The notes beneath the pieces were generated by a model that searched no databases, was not told the DNA's origin, and saw only the letters and a list, made by a program, of their open reading frames with translations. From Setaria digitata (Eukaryota; Nematoda; Chromadorea; Rhabditida; Setariidae), in assembly GCA_003640385.1 (NCBI GenBank), contig RCAB01000105.1, positions 1-64,000 of the forward strand: a stretch of 64,000 bases of DNA, read 5' to 3'. Position 1 is the first letter of the stretch. Each line of letters begins with the position of its first letter. A program made the position numbers and the translations under genes. Shown piece by piece: positions 39,894 through 52,900 of this stretch.

Positions 39894-42800
39894 CTAGGAA
39901 CTTTTCTTTGGCTTAATGATAGAACGTATACATGTGGATTCTTCATGCTTTGACAAATAACTTTTTAATGCGAAACGTTTCCCACAACGCTGACAAATAT
40001 ATGGTTTAATACCTGTAATAAAAAGAAAACAGAAGATAACTGCAGAAAAAAGATGAAAAATACCACAAAAATGACAATATTAGCAGCAAGATTATAACAA
40101 AATTTATTACATTAATTAAACTTATTCGAAGGGCAAAATTTAACAATTTTCCGAGAAAAAAAAATATAAAACCAATAGAGATTTAACAATTTAAAAAAAA
40201 ATGTATAAAACCAACATTTTAAAAAAGACTGTCAAAATTATAATCCNATATAAAACCAATAGAGATTTAACAATTTAAAAAAAAAAAAAAAATGTATAAA
40301 ACCAACATTTTAAAAAAGACTGTCAAAATTATAATCCCACTTGTTCTGTTTTCCAATTTAATTAAAGGAATTTTCTAATTTTTTTTTTTTGGAGTTTAGG
40401 AGGAATATTAGACAGTAAAACTTCATCTCTTTTGTTAATAATGGTTACAATTATTTAACTACGGTAATAGCTAATGCTACTTCTGCAGCAGTTAGAACTA
40501 ATTTAGAAAAAGTCAATGTGAAAGCATCTTGTTACTAGTGCCATTAGCGGAAAATGCGAAATATTTACTCGAAAATGAATAGGATATTTGCATTAGGAGA
40601 TGTCGGGGAAAATAGAAATATCACCATCAAACAGACAATTATGGATGGCTTTATAGGGGCTCAATGCCAATTTTAATAATTCAACTTCATTAATAAACAA
40701 TTTGAATAAAAATTAAAAATTAAAACAATTACTTACCACTATGCGTTTGTACATGAGCACGTAAATTACTTTTATCTGCAAATGCTTTTGTACATACCGG
40801 ACAATGAAATGGTTTTTCACCAGCTGGAACAATAAAAAAAATTCTTTTCAATCTAGTGTGTATTATTTTAAATGAGCATAATAGGGACACATATTTCTTT
40901 AGCTAAAATTACAAAACAAAACAAATCCAAAATATATTTTAGTTCATGTAAAATTCATATAAAAAAAAAGAAAAAAATCCATTGAAACTCTTTCCAAATT
41001 ATTTCAAATAATTTATTCAACAAACACTTCAATTTACTAATTTTCCATTGTGAACTATATGAAATTTAAAATGAATAATAAACATACTGTGTGTTCGCAT
41101 ATGTCCTTGAAGAAGCCAGTGCCTTGTGAATGTTTTTCCGCATACCGAACATTTGCAAGTATTAGCATGCGATGAACGCGATGAGGAATTTCCGATTCGG
41201 CTTCCCGATCCGGTCTGCTTTGTTCGATGAATATTACAATCCCTAGCAGTACCCCTGCTAAGGATACCAGCACTACCACTACCACTGCAGCATGCACTTG
41301 CACTAGTAGTCGGAATAACCACTGTTGTATTACATGCAGTTGCAGGTTGCAGTTGTGCATGCTGTCGATGCCATCCCATATGTAACATTAAATCCGTTGG
41401 ATTCAAATAAATATTTTTGCATGATGGACATTGTAATGTCGGAGGTGGCGCAAACGGCTTGAAAGCTGCAAAATCTTATGGATAATTGGTAATATCATCA
41501 TTTTGATAACTTCAAAAGGTGGTTAAATCTGCTATCATTATCAAAATACATAAATTATCTCAACATGAACTTTTTTTTTAAATGCAAGTGACCTCGAGAT
41601 TAACTGCGACACATTCAATTAGCAGTACCATAGAAGTTGTCTAGTCTAAAAATCATTTATCTAGCAACATATACTTTTTTTTAAATACAACTGTTTCCGA
41701 GATCAACTGTGATGCTAAAATACTTACCACGAAAGTAATTATCGTTAAAATATTTATCACATGTTTTAACACTATTCAAATGAAACCAACATTATTTACA
41801 CATTGTAAATTGCACAAGTTTACTTTAAACTTACCATAATTATTAGGAATTAAATCATATGCATGTCAATTTATATCATTTATGCTTATCCGTCCGTTTC
41901 CTCTTAAAAAATCGCTTAAATATTTGTTTTTTAATTTTACCAGTTAAAGTGATTATAATATGCAAATTCACAACAGCAACAAATAATATTTGAATTACCG
42001 AAGATCTAACGCATTAATCTCACATGGCACGTTTTGTTAGGTAAGAAACAAAGATAGTGCTTATTATAATTCTAGATTCAATGTTCAATGATGATAATAT
42101 TATATTTGGAACAAAACAAATACTACGTTCTAGCATACATAGTTTCTGGCGATTTATTAGAGTAGCGATGAAGAGTAGAATCTAATCTACCTAGATTAGT
42201 ATACTAATTCTCGTACTACTTAAGAGCCACTTAACATTTATCCTGGTTACTCTCTGATATTTCCTGTTATTCTCCTCCGCCTTTTTAACTTACAAGGAAA
42301 AAATATTGCGATTTATTTTTGAGTAGTTACAAATTTTGTTGCATCCACTAGAATGCTGTTCCCTCATTCGAATTCTTAGTTGAAGCGCTAAATCTCATCC
42401 ATCGATATTGCTTACTGTCTATAGATTAGCATTTCTAAACTTTGCTAATAATTATATTTGAATTATTGCCTCATGCATTTCATTTTCTCCTCAAAATTAA
42501 TTAAAATGAAGAATTTCCGAAACAACAAAATAGTTTGAAATGAAATACAGATTGAGGTGGAATTCATGCGAATGACTACCATACGAAATTCACATCTGAA
42601 ATACTAGTACCGTACCAAAGAAACGAACATTTTATCAAGTGTAAAAACGCACGTCTAAAAAAAAAAAAAGAAAAAGAAAGAAATTAAAACTTACGATTAC
42701 TTAAAGGACTGAACTGTGGAAATTGTATTGGTCTAAAAAAAGCATTTCCAAAATAATTAGGTGGAAACGGTGGAGGGAAAATATACGGCGGTGGAATGAA

Positions 42801-42922
42801 AAATTTGAATCTTTCCACAGGAAATGACACTGATGGCGGAAATGTAAAAGGAGAAGTCATTGATACTTGTCGTCGACGAGGATTTAATTGATACACTTTT
42901 CCTGATTTCTTTGCAACGTGAC
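39894..42922 (-). CDS. Snail/Scratch-family C2H2 zinc-finger repressor, 5' end not found
   Basis: Four coding exons on the minus strand: 42922-42695, 41465-41088, 40823-40737, 40012-39894 (TAG at 39896-39894); all introns are phase 1. The order is a Pro/Phe-rich N-terminal part ([12 protein letters not shown]), finger 1 (CPSC...HMGWH), a Ser/Gly-rich linker of about 65-70 residues, finger 2 ([19 protein letters not shown]), a TGEKPF linker, finger 3 ([17 protein letters not shown]), and finger 4 ([22 protein letters not shown]), which is C2HC-like as in Snail. The WLLQGH, SNLRAH and HEES..C strings are Snail/Scratch hallmarks; such proteins bind E-boxes and repress transcription in the nucleus. 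In vertebrate Snail the finger 1-2 linker is only a few residues, so this expansion is unusual. The first exon enters in phase 1, so at least one upstream exon is missing; no SNAG-motif start was recognised. Confidence 0.82.
40164..40337. repeat. Duplicated 83-90 bp block around a single N (probable assembly artefact)
   Basis: The segments 40164-40246 and 40248-40337 match throughout, differing only in the length of an internal A run (9 versus 16), with N at 40247 between them. It lies in an intron of the Snail-like gene and looks like an unmerged contig overlap. Confidence 0.85.
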
Positions 42923-43354
42923 CTGAAAACAAACGTTTAAAACAAATTCAATTTATACAAGCTGAGAAATTAAAACGTTCTTTCTTCATTCCTAATGACA
43001 CTTTCAATGATGAAACGATAAGTGATCCATAACAGAGATTTTACGATGTTAAAAAATCTTTAAATATTTAAGCTATTTAAGATGCAATTTACACTTACAT
43101 TTCATTATATCACAGTGATAGCTATTTTCATTAACTGAATGATACAAAAGATTTGCAATGATAAGATTAAGCACTGATTATTTCTTTCAGTCCACAAACT
43201 AGACACAAATAATTTCCCGCAGTAAAAAAAATTCCTTCCATTCTCTTTCGAAACATAAATTCTCCCTGTCTAAACTTCACACTACTAGTCGTTCGTCTTT
43301 GCAGGAAATGCAAAGGAACAACATTTAAAATTAACTTTTTAACTAGCTGACAGG

Positions 43355-43565
43355 TGTCCACAGCTCCTCTTTGTCTCTATCAGGTACCGCTGGTACCTCC
43401 TCACGTACCCTTCGTGTTCATCCCACTACCTACTAATTCTCCTTGCTGCCGCCTAAGGTCTCTCCGGTTCTAAGCTGGGAGATGTCCGCTGTTCCTCTTT
43501 GACTCTGTCAGGTACCATTGGTACCTTTCGTGCTCCGTTGCGACCCACTAATTCTTCTCGGCACC
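43355..43565. repeat. Diverged tandem duplication carrying GGTACCnnTGGTACC
   Basis: Two related copies, about 43355-43445 and 43483-43565, share TGTCC, then CTCCTCTTTG- or TTCCTCTTTG-like text, TCAGGTACC, TGGTACC and ACTAATTCT in the same order at an offset of 128 falling to 115 bases. Each contains two GGTACC sites 3 bases apart. They differ by substitutions and indels, so the duplication is old. The area is GC-richer than its surroundings. Confidence 0.6.
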
Positions 43566-44679
43566 TACCAAAACTCCCTCCGACTGCTATACCGTACTCC
43601 GGAGAGGTAGTGCCGAAGGTGGCAGTGCCGCTGGTGGTGATCACAGTGGTAGCAGTGGTGGCTGCGGTAGTAGGCGTTACTCCCTCTCCATTCCTCTGTT
43701 ACACTCTCACAAACAACAGTAACACTTGGGGCAGCATTTTATGGGATATAACGGTTATCGCGGGAAAATCCCCGAGAGTGCGGGAGTGCGAGTGAACAAA
43801 AGAAGCATTACTTTACATCAGATGTCTTGATCTCTTTCTGTTCCTTCCCATGGAGGTTAATTTTAGAGGTGAAAAATTCTGTTAAATTCTGGAAATGGAT
43901 GGGGAAGAAAGGGAAATTCCAGAATAACTTCATCACCTTTCACAAACTTTCTGGATTCTTATGCTGCATATGGAAAATTACTGTAACGAATTCATTTTTG
44001 GAAGGAAATTATTACTTTCCAAAAAAGTGATCAGATAAAAAAGCGGTTCTTCATCCCGAAATTTCGCGGTACAGTGAATCGATAGTAACAGATAAATTCC
44101 TTTACTACTTCTATGAATTCGTATAAGAACTAACTAATTTTCCATCATCATACTTTTCAGATTAAGGGATAATTCCCATACAAATATTCACCGAAAATAT
44201 TTCAAGCAGAGTTTATTCAAGTATTTTAAGCTCATGAAGTAAACTAACTGTCCACACAGACCACTTCTTGCTATTTCAGATAAAAGAAAATAAAAATTAA
44301 ATATTTATCATTTCCAGTATAGACTGAAAATCTTATGGAACGAGAAATTCATGAAGAAATGTTGGACAGAAGGCAACTTTTAAGTGGAACTGTGATGCAC
44401 TGATAACTGGAGGGTGGTAAGTTCACTGGATGAACTAAGGTTACTTGGCTGACTAAAATTACGAACTTTTCCTGTCATTTCCTAAGTGTATATGCACAAC
44501 GAAATGATCAATGCCATGTTGAAGATAATTCCGACAACGAGATTAATTGGAGAATTACATTTACCTGATTTATTCCAAAATAAATGACGAACTTGCTTAA
44601 TTAGATTACAATCAATCTGCTATAATATCATAAATATCACCGGTCATTTCGTAATTATCAATCAAACACAGAAATATTC

Positions 44680-44910
44680 GGGATTATCACCGCCGCATTT
44701 ATCATTTTAATTATCACTGTCACCATGACCGTTATTTTCAGTACCGTTTCCACTATGATTATTTATACGATTATTGTAACTGCCATCCCCATGACTGCTG
44801 TCACCACCATTACTACTATCATCACCAACACTGTCACCAACGTTATCACTTTTAAATTAGCGTTATCATTTTTTATCACCGTCATCAACACCACCACTAT
44901 TACTCACCTC
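44680..44910. repeat. Imperfect ATC/ACC/ACT trinucleotide-like repeat area
   Basis: The stretch is dominated by ATCACC, ACCACC, ACTAC and GTCACC words with many interruptions. It yields a 74-codon open frame made almost only of Thr, Ile and Val, which I take as a repeat artefact. Confidence 0.6.
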
Positions 44911-47562
44911 TTAACAGATAAACATTTTCTTCTCGAAATCATCACATAAAATTTTATTTACTAGAAAAAAATAAGTTTTTTTTCAAAAATCAACTAAAAT
45001 CCAAAATTATTCAATAATTCAATCACTCTAGCCCATTCAGTCTTTCGCTTTCAACAAACTTTTTTCATCTTCCTTTCCCCTTTCCCATTTGGTTAAACCT
45101 TAATGGATCCAACAACTAATAAACACAGAACATTTCACTAATACAAAAATATACCATATGGATTACATACCTTTCCTTCTCAATCAGCATATTACATCTT
45201 TTATTTCTTCTACGTTCTCTTTTTTCGCCTATTACCATTTATTTGACGAATAACTTCATGAAACCTTATTTGCCCACCAACAATGCCCTACCTAATTATT
45301 TATCTCTTTTAAAATTCCCTCTTGAAAATTTTAAGTCTTTTTTTGAAACTTCCTTAGTTATTCAAGAAAAGACTAACACTTCCGAAATTCTATTAATTAC
45401 ATTTGAAAATTTTCTTGTTCGTTATTTTTGCCAGTTTCTGAAATGTTATCATTACTAGTTGTTATAGCTGCCCTCCTGATTTTGGTAAATCCATTCTCGA
45501 GTATTTAATAATTGATAGCGATAAAATTATAATGCAATGGCTAATTGATATAGATGAAATTATAATGCAAAGGGTATAACAACTAGAAAAATATAAAGCT
45601 CAAGCTGCTTTGTTTTACTGAAATATCTCTTTCTATTTCAGATAACCAAAATTTCGGGAAGAAATCTTTTAAAGAACTCTTTCTTTGAGAAACATTTTCT
45701 AGTGAAGTGAATGCAAAACGACTAAAACTGCGGTGTTTAGGAAGGAAATATACGTTAAAAATCCTAGCACAAAATTTCAAGTTGCATTAATTATTTGTAT
45801 TAACCAAACCTGTCCACCAATAAATTCATCTTTTGTTAAAGAAATGAGTTCCATATCAAAGACATCTTGCGAGAATTTGTCACCAAAATAACTCTACATC
45901 ATACAATGGGTACACATTAATAACATAATCAGTTAGCCAAGTGGTTATTTGCAAGTCTAATCAAGGAAATAAGCAACTGATTGAACAAATGAGTTAATTA
46001 GCAGTGGTCCAATTAAATATGTCAAAAAGTTCCAGCTGAGGAGAGAAAACTAACAATCGGATAGCAAGCAACGAATAGCCAAGTAAGTGAGAACTGACGA
46101 CAATACTTCTCAGTAGCTGTTACAGGTGATAACGTGATAATACACGTCTACAGTTGCGCAGTACACAGACGAATAACCGGTATGAATAAGCGGTAATCGG
46201 AAGCGATAACATAACAGACTTAAATTAGTAGTACACGATAGCTCACACAGTTTGGGCTGCTTAATTTCAGACCAGCCATCATGGTGCAGAGTCTGAGAGC
46301 AGCAGCAACCGGGCTCCGTGCACTGACAACCGGACAGCAAACAGGAAGAACCGGATAGTAGGAGATGGGAAGGGATGCATAACTGTCCAAATGAGTGGCG
46401 TCAAGTTGGTGGGTAATCGCAGATCACTTCATCGAATAAATGCTCGCCTTGTCGTGAAGAAAAAAACAAAGCCTTTTGGGGTGATGTGAAAAACCACCCT
46501 ACCCTCCATCTTCCTTTCTCTTTTAGCTTTCTATCCCACTCACACCCACGTATTCACACCCACGCACACACACCCACTCACATTCCGTTCTTTTGTGCGT
46601 TTCTTAATTATTGGCCCGTGTGGTATCCATATGTTTGTTTCTGGTAAGTTGCTGGAAGTAGTTAGCTTGGGGAGGTGGCGGTGAGACTGTTGCTGATTAG
46701 GAACGGATAATGAGTCAGGTGATAATGATAGTGATAGCGACACTGGTAACATTGGACGAGTCATGGATGGGATGATGATTATCGTTAATATCGAATTGAA
46801 CAATGATATTAAGCTGGCTTGGATAGGAGAACAGATAGTGGCAGTTCGATAAAAAGAGATTACGATTGAAATGTAGTTAGAGCTATATGACTGATTAGAG
46901 TGATAAGGACTGTTGTTATCACTGAAGTTAATGCAGCTTTTATGTAATGGAAGCAACAAGAGCAGATCAGTGAAAGCATAATTAGAATTCTTGACGAAGC
47001 AGAAGCTAATTCTTTAAACAGAGACCAAAAATACCAGTAATGAGCTGAGATTGTCAGGAAGAGAAGAAAGATGTGAAAATTGCTGTACAAATGAATCATT
47101 TGTGTATTTGCAATGAATAATTTTCTAAATTCATTTATTAAAAGAAAAAAAGAGGAGAACTGCAGGTGTATGAGAGTATACCTTTAGGTTTTAATTTCCA
47201 AAAACAACTTTAAGCCATAATTTACTTGCTTTGTTTTGTTTCCCCTATTTATAAGTTTATCTTGAATCAATTCACAATTAGTTCAGCTAATCAGTAATGG
47301 ATGACCAAATAATAATCATTGATCCGAATGACTGACAAAAAAACTTTCCAATTCTTCTTTTCATTATTTAATCATTCCTTTCATCTTCTCTATAACAACT
47401 CCCACGCTCATTTCCCATTTCGAAATTAAATATTTTAAAAAATAGAGGAAATGAATATACTCGTAGAAATAACCGAAAATAGTAATTGATTTAACTGCTA
47501 TTGATTTTTTTCCGCCTGATAGAATGATTGGGACTTATTACTTTTCGATCAGTTAGGATGCA

Positions 47563-47751
47563 GTTATTATTATTATATTATTATTATTATATATTATTAT
47601 CTATTATTATATTTATTATATTATATTATATTTATATATTATTACATATTATTATTATTATATTATTATTATATATTATATATTATAGTTATTATTATTA
47701 TTATAATATATTATTATTATTATTATTATATATTATTATTATTATTATTAT
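47563..47751. repeat. TTA/ATT trinucleotide microsatellite
   Basis: About 190 bases composed almost entirely of TTA/ATT units with TATA interruptions. The open frame across it (Tyr/Ile/Leu only) is not a gene. Confidence 0.9.
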
Positions 47752-49778
47752 CAGTTAGCTAGCTCTATTAAATATCTCCAAAAAATATAATCTAAAACTT
47801 CTTTTCCATTTGAAATTTACCAGTATTGTCAAAATTATTACCTTATCCCTGATCTCAACCATCACTTATTGTTTGGAGAGATGAATTAATTAATGGTTTC
47901 GGAAGTGTAATCAATTAAGAAAATGAATTTAAGTTTTTAGTTATTCTTCCAAGCTAATAATTAACGATGCTCAAAACAGAAACACCAATGTAGTTTAAAT
48001 TATAAAAAAAACATTTTGCTTCCACAGTATAACCTTCTTTGTTTTAATTTAAACTAATTAGTAGTAGCGTAGTGATAACATATACTATCAAGAAAATTAT
48101 TGTTTCAGAAAAAAAACTAAAACGATTTGAAAGTGGCTTAGATCATAATTATCGTTACAATGGAAATTGAAAATTTGTTTTTTTTGCTAAGATCGGAAAA
48201 ACCTGGAAGAAAAGAGTTCAAAAAAAAAAAATGGAACTTCTTTTACAGTGGGATTCTGGAATACAAAAAGAAACTTAACTGAAACAAACTTGCTGAGTGG
48301 TAATTAGCAAATGAGGTGAACAGAAGTGGGAGCTAATAGGTTTTAAAAGAGATCTAAATGAGTACAAAAAGAGGGCGGAGGAGAGTGAAAAGGTGAAATA
48401 AATTTGAACCAATATGTCATCATAATCAAAGAATGCCGATGACTGTAATCGAATTAGATAGTCAATAAATATGTCATCTTTAAGTTGACATATTCCTTTG
48501 ATAAACTGATAAAGGAATAAAGCATATTTATTTCTCGAATTGTTCTAGAGCTTTGTCAAAAAATCAAAGTTTTCGTTAAAATACTCTTATATGCCACATT
48601 CCCTCATTTTTTTTTTTTTTTTTTAAATGAATTTTGATTGCACTTTCATGCAATAGCATGATGAGAAAGCCGAATAAAATAAAATATGAATCAGTTCTTA
48701 TCATTTATTTATTATCATTATTAATTACTATTATTATTGTTATTAATTAAAATGTTGAGGAAAAAATAACTGTGGCAAAGAATATTGTAATTAGTAAAAG
48801 AAAAAACGATGCAAAGGAATGAAAAGGTTTTGCAAAATATTAGATTGAAAGAAAGAGCTTAAATTCAAATGAGAATTAAATGATGAATATTATTGCACAA
48901 TAAAAAATTCCTGTTAGAATACTAACAACAATAAATGACGATCATGTTGGAAAGAATAAATATTTTTAACACGAGAAAGCATGATGACATTTCTGTGGAT
49001 AGAAATATTTGGATCATATAATGATATTTTGAAATTATTGTTCGGAATATCAGTTTCTAAATTTCTCATATTGTTACTTGATTATTAGAAAAAAAAAGTT
49101 GGGAAAAAAGAGGAAAATGTACTCTTTGCGCCTTCCCTCATGACAATATTACTTTTAATTAATACACACTTTCCCCGCATTAAACCATATCATTTTATGG
49201 ATGACCTGAAAAATAATTTAAATTTTTCACCTTTTGCACGCTGTTATATTCTTTGTTTGATAATTGTTACTTGCTATTTCATTTTTTATTAAATTTTAGT
49301 TACTCTTTATTCACCAGTTGTTTCAATACTTCATTTTTGCTTAAATCTAAAACTGCGGTAAATTGATGTAAAATAATATAATTTTTAAGTAACAATAGTT
49401 AATACAAGGTAGGATTTCCGCTCATATTTTATAACTTTTAGTGTTTTGTTTAATTAATATTATGATCTTTAACGTCTTATTATTATAATAATTTCTAATA
49501 TTTTATTGTTGAATTTGACAAATTTTCCTGTTTTAATGTTGCATTTTCTGGTATTTTATATGATTTGAGTATTATAATTTTAACACCTCATTGTCCAAAT
49601 TTTACCATTTTTGCCGAATTAATTAGCAAAAATGTACATCAAAGTCAGTTAATAAATTTTTTTCAAAAGTTATTTGTTGAATCATGAAGTGAGAAAATGA
49701 AACATGAAAATTTTGAAATTGCCCACTACCTACTCATTTCGCTTGCATAATGATCAAAATTATAATTCATCGTAATTT

Positions 49779-49930
49779 CATTACGAATTTTTCAACTATT
49801 GATTGTTGCAACCATTATATTTTTTAATTTTCTAATTAATTAGATTAAGTTGCTTTTCATTACGAATTTTTCAATTATTGATTGTCGCAACCACTCCACT
49901 ATTTAATTTTCCAATTAACTTGATTCACAT
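49779..49930. repeat. 79-bp-period tandem duplication
   Basis: CATTACGAATTTTTCAA starts at 49779 and again at 49858, and the copies remain alignable through ATTGATTGT.GCAACCA and TAATTTTC.AATTAA to about 49930. They differ at several positions, so this is a real, moderately old duplication rather than an assembly error. Confidence 0.75.
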
Positions 49931-52900
49931 ATTTTCTTTTCAAAGCTACCTTACCACTTCCAATAATTTTTATTCATTCACAACAATATTTTTACCTTTT
50001 TCTCCACTTTCCTCTCATGCAGTGTTACAACATCTAAAATAATTCGCTTGTTCACTTGTTGATTGTTGTTGCCACCAAAACAACAAGTATATTAATTAGA
50101 AAGGTATGTCGGCCACATCAAAGAACTCCCTGCTTTTGTTTACACTAAATTGTATTGTTTGTTTCATCCTTTTCCATAATCTTAACTATCATCAGCTATT
50201 AATATCCCTTAATGACTAATTTGGTTTTAAATATTTTTTTCGAGCAGAATTAAATGTTGCAAGAACTAAAAAACCACAAATAAAAATAAAAAAGTGAGGA
50301 AAAAGCAAATATGATAAGTGAATGATTAAAAGTTAAAAAAAAAAGTATTTAACATGATAGCATTTTTCTTTGTCTTCTTAATTTTGTTCATATAAATTCA
50401 TTTTACGATTTCAAATTAATTTCATTTCTTCTCCAACAGAAAATTTTTGATAATATTACGTGAAATATTTTATAATAGTAAGTTATACAAAATACAATAT
50501 GCAATTTCTTATTTTTGTGTTTCATTCATGCGTTATTGATGTAAATTTATGTGAGGGGTGGAAAGATTTAAAGTTAATTAATTGAATGAGAAATTGTTCA
50601 AAGTTTTAAATGATAATGATCCGAAATCCATCCTAAATTCGCAACAGGTGTAAACAATTAATTATTTGTTCAATCATTGCATATTATTAAAAGCTGAAAA
50701 CTAAGTATTATGTGCTGGAAATTGTCATAACATTTTAGCAGTATAGTAAAGAAACTGTTTCATCCAGATCCTTTATGTTTTTTTTTTCTTTTAATTTCAT
50801 TGAAAACTGATGAGATTGTTTAAAAAATTTCCAATAAAAAAGAATTTTAAAATTGACAGTAATAGCATATAAAAGCAATAACGAAAGAAGGAAATTCATG
50901 AACTCTTTTTTATTTTCTTCATCTTTAATTTCTACTTGAAGTTTTCTTTCGTTTCACTTTTTTAAAATATTTAAAATACATTTGACTTATATTCCATTGA
51001 AATATATGCACTAATTTATTGTTATTTTATATCTGAATTAGAAAGAATATCTGAAAATTAAACGAAAGCCTCATATGAAATGCTTAATTTTTAAAAAAAA
51101 AAAAAAAAAAAAAGAGCAAAAGTATAACAATTAATATATTCCTGTTACTATTTATCCAAAATCTTTAATGAATAAATATAGACATTGTTGCTACTGTTTC
51201 TTATTTTTTTTTTACAAAAATGAAATGTAGTTCTTTGAGAAAAAACAAAACAATGCAAGATGTTACTAGGGGTGAAGTTTATTTTAAATAGAATTTGGTA
51301 AAAAAAAAAAGACAAAAGCAAAAAAAAAGTAATTTTAATTGGAACACCTGACATTAACTGTAGCAACTGTTTTGAAGCTTCTGTTCATAAATTTTTTTTT
51401 TGAATATTACCAATATAAACAAATTCTTTTTCTCCATGTAATAAACACGCAATAATTTATTACTTATTGTTCATTTCTGGCGAAGAAAAATTTTTACCTT
51501 AAAATAATTTGCGCTATCTTTTTTTTTTTATACTTTTCATACGTAACATTTATCATTTCCAGTAACTTTTTTTTACCATACCTGTTCTATTTATTACTTT
51601 TTTCATCTACTACTTATTTACAATTTACAACTGTTACTGTATTATTATCACTGATATTATTTTATTATTACCACCACTAACACTACTACTGCTCTGCACT
51701 ATTACTATTCACTACAACTATTATCTTATCGTATCTGTTACTACTGGTGTTTTTCATCAAGTAAAAAAAGAAAAAACAATTCCTGATAGCTTCTCAATGA
51801 AATCACTGCATTTGTTTCTCCTTTTTCTTCCTCTTTTTATTTTGTGAATAAAAATTAAAGTAGCAACAAATAAGTAAATGAATGAATAAACAAATAAATA
51901 AAGGAAGAGAAGAGGAAAAGATGGAAATGAGATGCAATGGAAGCTTATATTTCGTATTTTTGCAAGGAAAAAGTATTCTTTTTTCATATCTTTCTGGTCT
52001 TTTTTTTTCTCTTATTTTATATGTCAAACATTTCAAACCAAACAAAAGATTTCAACTTTCCCTTCGAATTGCCAAATAAATTCATCAATTTGCTAAATTG
52101 TAACTATTAAAGAAAAATCCTTGTTAAAAAACTACTTTAATTAATTTCTTGATATTTTTACCATCTTGATTGATAGTAAAATTTCAAGCCACTAAATCAC
52201 ACAAATTTTTGCATTAAAAAAAAAAAAGCCCAAACCTTTTTTCACCAGTGCTGTTACCAATTTCTGTTCATGGCGAAAAAGCTTTATAATTTTGCTTTTT
52301 TAATAATAATAATTAATTTACAACATCTTTTGAGCGATTCAATTAACAGAAGCGTCACCGATAAACAGTAAAGCGCTGTTGTAAATCACACCAGAACTCA
52401 TTTGATCATTCTGATTGATCAGTCATTTCCTTTCCCTAACAAATTCCTGCTCCCATTACTAGGTTATATATCAATTTGCTAGTTATGTCAAAAAGTCGCC
52501 TTTTCTTCTTTTTACTTTACTTCAATAGATGCTTCATAAGTTAAAGCTCTCAATTCACTCAAGCAATATGCTAGCATAAAATTTTCTATTAAATTTATTG
52601 AATGGACGCAGTTTATCCTCTGATGGAAGTTTTTCCGTGTTGAGTCAAATAAGGAGTATTTGCTGCCGACGGAACGCTGGTTGGTATCGTTTATGGTCAC
52701 AACTAGGGCCGTATCTGATCGCCTTCGAACCTCTGTCGCAGTTGAATGTCTCGCTAGGTCCAAGAATTTCACCTCTCACGCAACGATACGAATGCTTCAT
52801 CCGTTCCTCTTAGCCATTATCTCAAATTAAGACCAACAAAATAGAGCCAAGATCCTATTTCATTATTTCATGCACGAGTAGTCAGGTATTAGCCCACACT

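Noticed and set aside
43499..43795. 98-codon plus-strand frame and overlapping minus-strand frame
   Set aside because: Composition follows the GC-rich duplicated block; low-complexity Val/Thr/Pro text with no recognisable motif.
44725..44949. 74-codon frame of Thr/Ile/Val
   Set aside because: Translation of an imperfect trinucleotide repeat.
47528..47758. 76-codon frame of Tyr/Leu/Ile
   Set aside because: Translation of the TTA/ATT microsatellite.
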